In this document: positions 16,476 to 24,430 of the stretch, in pieces
Position numbering within the stretch: the stretch's first letter is position 1
Layout of the letters: every line of letters begins with the position of its first letter
From: Pseudomonas sp. ATCC PTA-122608
Lineage (GTDB): Bacteria; Pseudomonadota; Gammaproteobacteria; Pseudomonadales; Pseudomonadaceae
DNA length: 64,000 nucleotides
Direction of reading: 5' to 3'
Assembly (NCBI RefSeq): GCF_001952855.1
Contig: NZ_LPNO01000005.1
Coordinates: 73,650 to 137,649 of the forward strand
Translations under genes and position numbers: made by a program
Notes under the pieces: model-generated
The model's input: the letters and a program-made list of their open reading frames with translations, nothing else
Database searches by the model: none
What the model was told of the DNA's origin: nothing

Positions 16476-16628
16476 GGAATTAGCCTACTTACTATTCTTA
16501 GTACTGATAGGCGCCTCTCTGGCGGGCGTACTTTTTGAGGGCCAGCAAGACTGATCCCTTTCATTTGCAGGACCTTTCCTAGAGGGCTTTCAAAGCTTGC
16601 CGGCGCTGATTCACATCGCTAGTCTCGC

Positions 16629-16654
16629 CCGGTCATCGACCATTCGGTGACCGG
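16629..16654 (+). promoter_or_regulatory. Hairpin in the leader of the DUF6124-type gene
   Basis: CCGGTCA and TGACCGG form a 7-bp stem with a 12-nt loop, ending 54 bp before the ATG at 16709. Two Shine-Dalgarno-like strings follow (GGGAGG and CAGGAG). The position suggests a 5'UTR element rather than a terminator, since no T-tract follows. Confidence 0.35.
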
Positions 16655-16708
16655 ATGTGCAAGTCCGATTTGCGGGAGGTATTAGCTTCAGTTTCAGGAG
16701 TTTCCCCC

Positions 16709-17002
16709 ATGATCAAAACAACCAATTCCCACGAAGAAATCCTCAGCGACAACACCCTCACCCGCCGCGCCATCGATTACTACCTCAAAGCCTCCGCTCC
16801 GGACGGCGCACCCTTCGTGCTCAACGACAACATGAGTTTCGAAGACGCCCTGGCACGGGCGGCCGACTTGCTGCATTGCGCCGTGGCAACCGCACAGATA
16901 CCCGGCGAACCCATGAACGGGCAGCAGCGGGCGGTGATGCATTTGGTGGAGATGGCGAAGGTGGTGGTGGATCGGTCGCTGGACTGTTTACAGCCTCAAT
17001 AA
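16709..17002 (+). CDS. Small protein of the Pseudomonas DUF6124/DUF3077 type
   Basis: 97 aa. The ATG at 16709 has CAGGAG 8 bp upstream. An in-frame ATG at 16655 would add 18 residues translated from the leader. Recognisable family strings are NTLTRRAIDYYLKA near the N-terminus, SFEDALARAADLLHCA in the middle and MNGQQRAVMHLVEMAKVVVDRSLD near the end. These small, helical proteins occur in many paralogous copies in fluorescent pseudomonads; their function is not known. It sits alone between the accessory unit and a REP. The family name is recalled, not searched. Confidence 0.78.
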   Translation: MIKTTNSHEEILSDNTLTRRAIDYYLKASAPDGAPFVLNDNMSFEDALARAADLLHCAVATAQIPGEPMNGQQRAVMHLVEMAKVVVDRSLDCLQPQ

Positions 17003-17016
17003 CACCGCAAAACTCA

Positions 17017-17106
17017 TGTGGGAGCGGGCTTGCTCGCGAAGGCGCCGTGTCAGTCAGCACATGTGTTTGCTGATACACCGCATTCGCGAGCAAGCCCGCT
17101 CCCACA
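17017..17106. repeat. REP inverted pair (canonical TGTGGGAGC type)
   Basis: Arms TGTGGGAGCGGGCTTGCTCG and CGAGCAAGCCCGCTCCCACA surround a spacer with inverted CAGTCAGCA/TGCTGATA halves. It separates the DUF6124-type gene from the convergent exonuclease gene. Confidence 0.88.
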
Positions 17107-17150
17107 TTTGGATCTTCGTGATGTTGAAGAGGGCATTCGGCTTGAGCGCG

Positions 17151-17762
17151 TCAGAACCCGCGATGCTTCTTCAGATGATCATTGATCTTCGCCGCCGGAA
17201 CCTTCTGCAAGCTGCACAGCAGTTCGTGTGACAGCTCCCGCAACCCGTGGGTGCGGCGCAGTTCCTGGGCCAGATGCGCGGTGAGGTTCGCCGCCATCTC
17301 CGCATCCGCCATCGCCCGGTGAGCCTTGCCGGTGTGGGGCAGTTGGGCAAATGAGGTCAGCGTACCCAGCTTGTGATTCGGCGCCGCTGGCATCAAGCGC
17401 CGCGCCAGCAACAGTGAACAGGCAAACTTCTGCAAACGCGTACGCCGGATCAACCCCAACTCGAAATCCCAGAACTTCTGGTCAAACGCGGCGTTGTGGG
17501 CCAGCAGCGGTGTGGTGCCGACAAACTCGTTCACCTCGTTCATCACCCGCTCCGCCGACGGCGCAGTGCGCAGCATGGCGTTGCTGATGCCGGTCAGTTG
17601 CTCGATAAACCCCGGCACGCGTACGCCGGCGTTCATCAGGCTCTGGTAGCGGTCCACTATCTGGCCCTGCTCCAGGATGACCACGGCAATTTCCGTGGCC
17701 CGGCAACTGCTGCTCGGCTGGATGCCGGTGGTTTCAAAGTCGATGACCGCTATACGTTCCAA
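17151..17762 (-). CDS. DnaQ-like 3'-5' exonuclease
   Basis: 203 aa. DEDD-family motifs are present: Exo I IDFETTG (D8, E10), Exo II in LLAHNAAFDQKFWDFEL, and Exo III with HRAMADAEM, giving the DEDDh His. It resembles the epsilon subunit/RNase T superfamily but is a stand-alone domain. The start is TTG at 17762, because MERIAVIDFETTG is the conserved beginning and no ATG lies nearby. A weak GGAACAGG precedes it. It starts 24 bp after the stop of the NYN gene on the same strand, so two nuclease-fold proteins are likely co-expressed. It could act in RNA turnover or DNA repair; the sequence does not decide. Confidence 0.88.
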   Translation of the reverse strand: MERIAVIDFETTGIQPSSSCRATEIAVVILEQGQIVDRYQSLMNAGVRVPGFIEQLTGISNAMLRTAPSAERVMNEVNEFVGTTPLLAHNAAFDQKFWDFELGLIRRTRLQKFACSLLLARRLMPAAPNHKLGTLTSFAQLPHTGKAHRAMADAEMAANLTAHLAQELRRTHGLRELSHELLCSLQKVPAAKINDHLKKHRGF

Positions 17763-17786
17763 ACCTGTTCCAACTCCGTCGAAAAT

Positions 17787-18263
17787 CTATTTAAGCAGCA
17801 ACGCGCCTTCGATCGGCACGTAGCGGCTGGCGGCGCGTATCAGTGAGTTGGCCGTCAGCCCCGGCACGCCGTAGGCCACAGCCTCGACGCCGTGCTTGTT
17901 GATGATGCGGTCCAGCAGCATGTCGAAATCACCGTCACCGGAAGCCAGCACCACTTCGTCGACATGGGCGGCGGCGTCCATGATGTCGATGGTGATGCCC
18001 ACGTCCCAGTCGCCCTTGGCCGAGCCGTCGCTGCGCTGGATGTAAGGCTTGAGCTTCACGGTAAAACCAAGGTTGCGCAGGATTTGCTGGAACTGCTGCT
18101 GCTTGCTGTCGCCACGGTCGATGGCATAGGCGTACGCCTCGACAATCTGCCCGCGCTGGCTGATGTCAGCCCACAGGGCGGCGTAGTTGAAGTGACAGCC
18201 GTACGCCTGGCGCACGGTGTAGTAGAGGTTTTGAACATCGGCGAACACGGCTATCTTTTTCAC
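17787..18263 (-). CDS. NYN domain (LabA/DUF88-like) protein
   Basis: 158 aa, a single NYN domain of the PIN-like nuclease superfamily. Acidic active-site positions expected for the fold are visible: D9 in AVFADVQNLYY, the acidic pair in GDWDVGITIDIMD, and ASGDGDFDMLLDRI. LabA-type NYN proteins are predicted metal-dependent ribonucleases. It probably forms an operon with the DnaQ-like exonuclease directly downstream. The ATG at 18263 begins the conserved MKKIAVF strand. Confidence 0.87.
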   Translation of the reverse strand: MKKIAVFADVQNLYYTVRQAYGCHFNYAALWADISQRGQIVEAYAYAIDRGDSKQQQFQQILRNLGFTVKLKPYIQRSDGSAKGDWDVGITIDIMDAAAHVDEVVLASGDGDFDMLLDRIINKHGVEAVAYGVPGLTANSLIRAASRYVPIEGALLLK

Positions 18264-18392
18264 CGCAAATCCTCATGACACGCGCATGGACCCCGGACTC
18301 AAAGGCCCGGAAAGGTTGCCAGTATGCCAGCCACAAGGCAGTTTCCGAGAAAAATCAGCCCGGGGCGACGAAGCGCCCCGGTTGAGTGTGGG

Positions 18393-19163
18393 TCAGACGA
18401 AGGAATCGTCGTCGCCAAAGGAGGAGGAGTCGTCGGAATAGTCGCTGTCGGCGAAGCTGTCGGAGCTGTTGTCACTGCCCCAGCTGTCGTTGCCGGCAAA
18501 TTTCTGGTCGTCGTTGCCCCAGTTGCCGTTATCGCTGGCCGGCGCCGGTTCTTCGCGGATGATTTCTTCCACCACTTGCGGCTGTTGCGAGTTGTGGTTG
18601 AACAGGCTGCTGATGCCTTCTGCCAGCATCACACCACCGGCCACGCCGGCTGCGGTTTTGAGTGCGCCGCCGAGGAAACCGCTGCCGATCGGCGCTGCGG
18701 GGGCCTGTTGTGGTTGCTGGTAATTCTGCTGCGGGGCACCGTAGTTCTGCTGCGGTGCGGGTTGCCCGCCAGACGACGCACGCGCCGGTTCACGCCAGCC
18801 GCCGCCGGAGGACGCAGGCGCGTTCTGGGCAGGCTGCGGGTCGCGGGAGCCACCACCAAAGATGCTCGACAGGAAACCGCCACTGCTCGGTGCTGGCTGC
18901 GCCGCCTGGGACCTGGCCTGTTGCAGTTCGTCCTGCAATTGCTGGATTTGTTGGCCCTGCTGCTTGTTCTGCGCATCAAGGCTCTTGATTGCATGCTCTT
19001 GCACCAGAATCGACTGGGTCATGTAGTACGCAGCGGCCGGTTGGCGAGTGACGTGCTCCTTGATCCGCGCTTCAGCTTGGGCGTCGCGGGGGGCTGAGTC
19101 CGTTTCGGCTTGCTGCAACCGTGAAAACAGTCCATCGATCAGGGTTTGCTCTTCGCTGTTCAT
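18393..19163 (-). CDS. DUF2076 domain-containing protein
   Basis: 256 aa. Residues 1 to about 85 are a helical DUF2076 region (NSEEQTLIDGLFSRLQQAE, TRQPAAAYYMTQSILVQEHA) running into a Gln-rich coiled coil (KQQGQQIQQLQDELQQA). The centre is low complexity, Gly/Ser/Pro/Gln-rich, including QQNYGAPQQNYQQPQQ. A glycine/alanine helix GGALKTAAGVAGGVMLAEGI precedes a highly acidic Asp/Ser C-terminus. The start is ATG 19163; the upstream ATG at 19223 gives no family residues. The role is unknown. No signal peptide is present. Confidence 0.82.
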   Translation of the reverse strand: MNSEEQTLIDGLFSRLQQAETDSAPRDAQAEARIKEHVTRQPAAAYYMTQSILVQEHAIKSLDAQNKQQGQQIQQLQDELQQARSQAAQPAPSSGGFLSSIFGGGSRDPQPAQNAPASSGGGWREPARASSGGQPAPQQNYGAPQQNYQQPQQAPAAPIGSGFLGGALKTAAGVAGGVMLAEGISSLFNHNSQQPQVVEEIIREEPAPASDNGNWGNDDQKFAGNDSWGSDNSSDSFADSDYSDDSSSFGDDDSFV

Positions 19164-19342
19164 GGCGACCTCGTTAGATTGCCGGTAGAAATCTTCGCCT
19201 TGCGCACGATGTGCAAGGTACAACCCAGTTATGGGGCTGTTACTGATTGTTTCAATGGTCTTTACGCAAGGTTTACGTTTGCTTGCATCTGCTCATGATC
19301 GGTTAAAGTAACGCCCTTGCTTTTCGGCCTGTGAAGACCCTG

Positions 19343-20002
19343 ATGAATCCGTTAGACGTACTGCGCGACTCCTTTTTCTTTTTCAAGCGCAACCTGGGTG
19401 CCATCGTGCAGTTGTGCCTGCCATTGGTGATCCTCGAGGCCCTGCTGCAACAGGTGCTCGACCACACCCTCGGCCCTGATGCATTTCCCGGCTACAGCGT
19501 GATTGTCGGGCTGTTGGTGTACCCGCTGTACACCGGCGCGCTGATCCTGTTCCTCGACGCCCGCACCCGGGGCGAATCGCCGCGCACCCTGGATGTGCTG
19601 GCGATGGCCCTGACCCTGTGGCCGCGCTTTGCCTTGCTGACCGCAGTCAGCACGCTGCTGATCCTGCTGGGTCTGTCTCTGTATTTCCTGCCGGGCTTGT
19701 GGCTGATGGTGGTGCTGGCCTTCGCCGAATACTTGCTGGTACTGAGGGGCATGTCGGCGCTGTCGGCCATGAAGGAAAGCCTGCGCCTGACCCGTGGGCA
19801 TTTCTGGCGCATCCTCGTGTGCCTGCTGTGCGTTATGACCCCACTGTGGTTGCTCAAGGGCGCCAGCGTGGCGGTCTACCCGGACCCGAACCCGCTGCTG
19901 GGCCTGCTGATGGACAGCGCGCAAAGCTTCCTGCAGCTGTTCACCAGCGTGGTGTTGTTCCGCCTGTTTATGTTGATTGGTGGCGACGCCGACGTGCGGT
20001 GA
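19343..20002 (+). CDS. YciC-like (UPF0259) inner-membrane protein
   Basis: 219 aa with about five or six hydrophobic segments. The opening MNPLDVLRDSFFFFKRNLG and the mid-protein LLVLRGMSALSAMKESLRLTRGHF, an amphipathic loop, match the YciC/UPF0259 pattern. ATG 19343 is preferred; a GTG at 19331 is in frame and would add four residues. The function is unknown. It lies 41 bp upstream of the nuclease-family gene at 20044 and is probably co-transcribed. Confidence 0.82.
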   Translation: MNPLDVLRDSFFFFKRNLGAIVQLCLPLVILEALLQQVLDHTLGPDAFPGYSVIVGLLVYPLYTGALILFLDARTRGESPRTLDVLAMALTLWPRFALLTAVSTLLILLGLSLYFLPGLWLMVVLAFAEYLLVLRGMSALSAMKESLRLTRGHFWRILVCLLCVMTPLWLLKGASVAVYPDPNPLLGLLMDSAQSFLQLFTSVVLFRLFMLIGGDADVR

Positions 20003-20043
20003 TATGCTCCGGGCCTTGTCCTGCAACGCCATAAGCCGAGCCG

Positions 20044-21132
20044 ATGACCCGATTACTGCGCATTACCTTGCTGGGCCTGCTGATCCTCGCGGGCCTGCTG
20101 ACCGGCTTGGTCTACAGCCTGACCTGGCGCCCTGCCGACAAGGAAACCCTGCCCATCCGCTGCGTCGCGCCCCGTGCGCCGACCCTGCTGCCGGGCCAGG
20201 CCCTCAAGGTCATGACCTGGAACGTGCAATACCTGGCGGGCAAAAACTACGTGTTCTGGTACGACACCGCAGACGGCAGCGGCCCGGACGACCGCCCCAC
20301 CGTTGAAGACATGGCCGCCAGCCTCGACGAAGTGGCACGGGTGATCCGCGACGAGCAGCCAGACATCCTGCTGTTGCAGGAAGTCGACGAAGGCGCCAAG
20401 CCTTCCAGCTACCAGGACCAACTGGCCTTGCTCCAGGAGCGCCTGGCCGACCTCTACCCGTGCAGCGTCCAGGCATTCGACTGGAAAGCCGACTTTGTGC
20501 CCGACCTGCACATCTTCGGCAGCGTCGGCCGCAAGCTGGTGACCATGAGCCGCTACCAGATCGAACACGCCGAGCGCCTGCAATTGCCGGTGGCCCGCGC
20601 CAATCTGATCAGCCGTCAATTCCAGGCCAAACCCGCGTTATTGCTGACCTACCTGCCGTTGAGCGACGGCGGCCAGTTGGCCGTGCTCAATACTCGCCTG
20701 GACGGCACGGCCCCCGGGCACAACGCGGTGCTGGAACAGGTGCAGGCGACCGTCAAGCTGGTGGATAAATTCGAAAGCCGTGGCACGCCATGGCTGATGG
20801 GCGGGGATTTCAACCTGTTGCCCCTGGGGCAGTTCCTGCGCCTGGACGCCGGTAAACGCGGGCAATATTCGCCGGACAGTGAGCTGCATCTGCTGTGGGA
20901 AAAGTACCCAATGATCCCGAGCAACAACGAATCCAGCGGCATTGATCGGGATAAATGGCTGACGTATTTCCCGAATGACCCGACCGTGGACGGGCCGGAT
21001 CGTACGCTGGACTACCTGTTCTACAGTTCGCGAATCAAAAAGGTTGAGAGCAAGGTGCGGCAGAGCGATACGGTGCGTATCTCCAATCACTTGCCGGTGA
21101 TTGCGCGGTTCCTGTTGCCCGCCGCGCAGTAA
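20044..21132 (+). CDS. Endonuclease/exonuclease/phosphatase family protein, membrane-anchored
   Basis: 362 aa. An N-terminal hydrophobic segment (residues about 5-27, LLRITLLGLLILAGLLTGLV) is an anchor or uncleaved signal. The catalytic domain shows the DNase I-like motifs MTWNVQYLAG (first strand Asn), DILLLQEVDE (Glu), GGDFNLLPLG (Asp/Asn) and the terminal SNHLPVIARF (His). Family members cleave phosphodiesters in nucleic acids or phospholipids; the extracytoplasmic location suggests a lipid or extracellular nucleic-acid substrate, but this is undecided. Confidence 0.87.
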   Translation: MTRLLRITLLGLLILAGLLTGLVYSLTWRPADKETLPIRCVAPRAPTLLPGQALKVMTWNVQYLAGKNYVFWYDTADGSGPDDRPTVEDMAASLDEVARVIRDEQPDILLLQEVDEGAKPSSYQDQLALLQERLADLYPCSVQAFDWKADFVPDLHIFGSVGRKLVTMSRYQIEHAERLQLPVARANLISRQFQAKPALLLTYLPLSDGGQLAVLNTRLDGTAPGHNAVLEQVQATVKLVDKFESRGTPWLMGGDFNLLPLGQFLRLDAGKRGQYSPDSELHLLWEKYPMIPSNNESSGIDRDKWLTYFPNDPTVDGPDRTLDYLFYSSRIKKVESKVRQSDTVRISNHLPVIARFLLPAAQ

Positions 21133-21166
21133 GCCACACTGCAAATACTCTGTGAAAACCGATTTA

Positions 21167-21271
21167 TGTGGGAGCGGGCTTGCTCGCGAAAGCGTTGGGT
21201 CAGTCGACATCTACATTGACTGACACTCCGCTTTCGCGAGCAAGTCGAATCGTCGCACCGCCACTCCCACA
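21167..21271. repeat. REP inverted pair with the variant right arm
   Basis: The left arm is canonical (TGTGGGAGCGGGCTTGCTCG). The right arm carries the TCGAATCGTCGCACCG insertion, followed by CCACTCCCACA. It lies between the convergent nuclease-family gene and hrpB. Confidence 0.85.
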
Positions 21272-21288
21272 TTTGATCTTCATCGCGC

Positions 21289-23796
21289 TTACTTTCTCGG
21301 TTTGATCCGGGCAGTCGGTTCAGCGATCAACGGATCATCCGGCCAGTAATGCTTCGGATACCTCCCCTTCAAATCCTTCTTCACCTCGGCGTAAGTACTG
21401 CGCCAGAAGTTCGCCAGGTCCTGGGTTACCTGCACCGGGCGCCTTGCCGGTGACAACAGGTGCAGCTTGACCACCTGCCGCCCGCCGGCAATCCGTGGGG
21501 TGTCCGCCAGCCCGAACAATTCCTGCAAGCGCACCGCCAGAATCGGCGGCTGCTCGCTGTAGTCCAGACGCACCGACGAGCCCGACGGCACCTTCAGTTG
21601 GTGCGGCGCCAGCTCGTCCAACCGCGCAGGCAACGGCCACGGCAGCAAGTTATGCAGGAAGCTGGAAATATCCAGATTGGCAAAATGGCTCAGGCGCGAC
21701 ACCTTGCCCAGGTAGGGCATCAACCAATGTTCCAGGCTGGCGAGCAAGGCGCTGTCGCTGACATCCGGCCATTCACTGGCCTTGCCGGTGTCCAGATGAC
21801 GCAGCAGCATCACCCGCGCCTGCCATTGCCGAAGTTCAGGAGTCCAGGGCAGCAGTTCGAGGCCTTTGCGCCGTACCAGGTTAACCAGCGCCTGACTGCG
21901 GGCAGATTCGTCGAGGCCGGTCAGCGGCTCGCGGCTGAGCACCAGTTCGCCGACCTTGCGCTGGCGTTCGGCCCGCAGCACGCCTTCGCGTTCGTCCCAA
22001 TCCAACTGGTCGACGTTGCGCACCTGCTCGGCCAATACCGAATCAAACAACGCCGGATCAAAATCCGCCGCGAGGTAAATCCGTTCTTCGCGCTGGCCCT
22101 GGCGGCTGCCCAGGTCGGCGATCACCAACCAGGGTTGTTTCATCAGGCTGTCGGCTTCGGCGAACAGCGCGGCTCGGCCGTTGGCCAGGCGGTATTCGGC
22201 ACCGCCCGCACGCCGTTGCTGGGCGACACGGTCCGGGTAGGCCAGCGCCAGCAACGCGCCGAGCCAGCGCGGATGATCGGGATCAGCGACCGGTTGCTCA
22301 GCCTTGCCTCTTAAATAGCCACGGTACTGCCGGGCCAGTTGTTTGGCACGCTGCACGCCACCTTGGGTGCCACGGGCCTTTTCTTCGCCGGATAACAACG
22401 CCAGGCGACTGTGCAAATCCGCGCCGGCGCCGCGCAAGATATCGCGCTCACCCAGCAGCGCTGCTACGTCACAGGCCATGTTTGCCAAGCCCAAATCCTG
22501 ACCTCGCAACAGCAAATGAGCGATACGAGGATGCGCGGGTAACCCGGCCATTTTCTGGCCGTGGGCGGTCAGCTTGGTATCGCTCAACGCGCCAAGACGC
22601 TCGAGCAAATCCTGGGCCTGTGCATAAGCGGCGGTTGGCGGCACGTCGAGCCACACCAACTGAGTCGGCGCCACGCCCCAGCGGCCTAATTGCAGTGCCA
22701 AACCGGAAAGATCCGCCGAGAGAATTTCCGCGCTGGAATACGCCGCCAGCCCTTCATGTTGATCCTCGGACCACAACCGATAACACACCCCCGGCTCCAG
22801 TCGCCCTGCCCGGCCGGCACGCTGGGTGGCGCTGGCGCGGGAGATGCGCTGGGTGTCGAGGCGGGTCATGCCGCTGCCCGGGTCAAAGCGCGGGACCCGC
22901 GCCAGCCCGGCGTCGATCACCACGCGCACGCCGTTGATGGTCAGGCTGGTCTCGGCAATGTTGGTGGCCAGCACCACTTTGCGCTGGCCGGCAGGCGCCG
23001 GGTCGATGGCGGCGCGTTGGGCCGCCAAGTCCAGTTCGCCATGCAACGGGCACAACAGCACATTGGTGTTATCACCCAGTGCGTCAGCCAACTGCTGATT
23101 GACCCGACGAATTTCCGCCTGGCCCGGCAGGAACACCAGCACGCTGCCGGTTTCATCGTGCAGGGCTTCAAGGATGGTCTGCACCAACCGCGGCTCGATA
23201 AATTCGCCGGGCTGGAATGGCCGACCCCAGCGCATCTGCACCGGGTACATGCGCCCTTCGCTGCGCAGGATCGGCGCGTCGTCCAGCAACCCGGCCAGGC
23301 GCTCGCCTTCCAGGGTGGCGGACATCAGCAGGATCTTCAGTGGCTGCTCATCGCGAAACAGGTCTCGGCCATTGAGGCTCAGGGCCAATGCCAGGTCGGC
23401 GTCCAGGCTGCGTTCGTGGAACTCGTCGAAGATCAACAAACCCACGCCGTCCAGCGCCGGATCATCCTGCAAGCGGCGAGTGAGGATGCCTTCGGTGACC
23501 ACTTCGATACGGGTGTTGGGGCCGATCTTACTGTCCAGGCGAATGCGGTAGCCGACGGTTTCGCCGACCTTTTCACCCAGCTCGCTGGCCAGTCTTTCTG
23601 CCGCTGCGCGGGCGGCCAGCCGGCGGGGTTCGAGCATCAAGATGGTTTGCCCGGCCAGCCAGGGTTCATTCAACAGCGCCAACGGCACCCGTGTGGTTTT
23701 ACCGGCGCCGGGCGGTGCTTCGAGCACGGCTTCATGGCGCGTCGCCAAGGCGTCGCGCAGGGCGGGTAAAACATCATCGATTGGCAACGAATTCAT
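21289..23796 (-). CDS. hrpB: ATP-dependent helicase HrpB (DEAH-type)
   Basis: 835 aa, the usual size for HrpB. Motif I is APPGAGKTTR (about 27-36), motif II is DEFH in LLIFDEFHERSLDADL, motif III SATLEG, and motif VI QRAGRAGRLEPG. The C-terminal HrpB_C region ends in a conserved TQDLANFWRSTYAEVKKDLK and RYPKHYWPDDP, which are diagnostic. The start is ATG 23796 (MNSLPIDDVLPAL); longer starts run into a non-conserved leader. HrpB proteins are DEAH RNA helicases; in E. coli the enzyme is dispensable and its target unclear. It is monocistronic. Confidence 0.93.
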   Translation of the reverse strand: MNSLPIDDVLPALRDALATRHEAVLEAPPGAGKTTRVPLALLNEPWLAGQTILMLEPRRLAARAAAERLASELGEKVGETVGYRIRLDSKIGPNTRIEVVTEGILTRRLQDDPALDGVGLLIFDEFHERSLDADLALALSLNGRDLFRDEQPLKILLMSATLEGERLAGLLDDAPILRSEGRMYPVQMRWGRPFQPGEFIEPRLVQTILEALHDETGSVLVFLPGQAEIRRVNQQLADALGDNTNVLLCPLHGELDLAAQRAAIDPAPAGQRKVVLATNIAETSLTINGVRVVIDAGLARVPRFDPGSGMTRLDTQRISRASATQRAGRAGRLEPGVCYRLWSEDQHEGLAAYSSAEILSADLSGLALQLGRWGVAPTQLVWLDVPPTAAYAQAQDLLERLGALSDTKLTAHGQKMAGLPAHPRIAHLLLRGQDLGLANMACDVAALLGERDILRGAGADLHSRLALLSGEEKARGTQGGVQRAKQLARQYRGYLRGKAEQPVADPDHPRWLGALLALAYPDRVAQQRRAGGAEYRLANGRAALFAEADSLMKQPWLVIADLGSRQGQREERIYLAADFDPALFDSVLAEQVRNVDQLDWDEREGVLRAERQRKVGELVLSREPLTGLDESARSQALVNLVRRKGLELLPWTPELRQWQARVMLLRHLDTGKASEWPDVSDSALLASLEHWLMPYLGKVSRLSHFANLDISSFLHNLLPWPLPARLDELAPHQLKVPSGSSVRLDYSEQPPILAVRLQELFGLADTPRIAGGRQVVKLHLLSPARRPVQVTQDLANFWRSTYAEVKKDLKGRYPKHYWPDDPLIAEPTARIKPRK

Positions 23797-23879
23797 ACTG
23801 GCTCCAAAGCAGAGCGGCGAGTATAACGGCGAACTGCCGGGTGCCGGTGGTGGTCTCAAAGGCATACCCTTCACTTGCA

Positions 23880-23974
23880 GGAGCGAGCTTGCTCGCGAAA
23901 AACCCAAGAGCGCCGCGCACATTCAGGCAGTACGCGTTATCGTTGACGTTTTTCGCGAGCAAGCTCGCTCCTAC
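23880..23974. repeat. REP inverted pair (GGAGCGAGCTTGCTCGCG type)
   Basis: Arms GGAGCGAGCTTGCTCGCG and CGCGAGCAAGCTCGCTCC each form internal palindromes, with a spacer containing CGTTATCGTTGACG. The same subtype recurs at 39952-40053 and 52751-52850. Confidence 0.85.
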
Positions 23975-23995
23975 CGTTCATTTCAGGAGAGTCCC

Positions 23996-24415
23996 ATGCG
24001 TGTTGCTTCCCGTGTCATCGGCGGTGTTCTGGCCGTCACCCTGCTGAGCCAGTTGACGGCGTGCGGTTCGATTTTCTACCCCGACCGCCGTGGCCAGATC
24101 GACGGCAAGATCGACCCGGCGATTGCCGTGCTCGATGCGGTCGGCCTGCTGTTCTACGTGATCCCGGGCCTGATCGCCTTTGGTGTCGACTTCGCCACCG
24201 GCGCGATTTATTTCGAACCGGGCAAAACCGCCCAGGTGGCCCCGGAAAAACTCCAGCAAGCCATCGGCGCCGACGGCAAGGTCGACAACGCCAAGCTGCA
24301 AACCATTATCCAGAAAGAAACTGGCCATAACCTGCCGCTGGACGACCCGCGCATGATCCAGTTCAAGGGCAGCGTTCAACAGCTCGCCACCCTGGGCCTG
24401 CAACCCGCCGCTTAA
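23996..24415 (+). CDS. Small lipoprotein, function unknown
   Basis: 139 aa. The signal peptide ends with lipobox LTAC (Cys about residue 22). Two further hydrophobic stretches follow (PAIAVLDAVGLLFYVIPGLIAF), then a short polar C-terminal domain (EKLQQAIGADGKVDNAKLQTII). The start is ATG 23996, preceded by CAGGAGAG. Homologues in pseudomonads are, as I recall, sometimes mislabelled polyribonucleotide nucleotidyltransferase; nothing here supports that. It lies 15 bp upstream of the CDF transporter on the same strand, so a joint transcript is likely. Confidence 0.8.
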   Translation: MRVASRVIGGVLAVTLLSQLTACGSIFYPDRRGQIDGKIDPAIAVLDAVGLLFYVIPGLIAFGVDFATGAIYFEPGKTAQVAPEKLQQAIGADGKVDNAKLQTIIQKETGHNLPLDDPRMIQFKGSVQQLATLGLQPAA

Positions 24416-24430
24416 GGACTGACTCGCCCC

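Larger units (their letters stand above)
16373..16708. other. 336-bp intergenic region between the accessory pair and the DUF6124-type gene
   Basis: The gap is less GC-rich than average. It contains the minus-strand terminator described separately; a plus-strand short frame at 16456-16554 (32 codons, hydrophobic, LAYLLFLVLIGASLAGVLF); a minus-strand frame 16564-16424 (46 codons); and, nearest the right-hand gene, a hairpin CCGGTCA (16629-16635) / TGACCGG (16648-16654). Neither short frame has a convincing ribosome-binding site, so neither is called as a gene. Confidence 0.5.

Noticed and set aside
15463..17106. Integrated phage or genomic island with attachment sites
   Set aside because: The stretch has atypical composition, but there is no integrase, no tRNA target and no direct repeats other than REPs flanking it.
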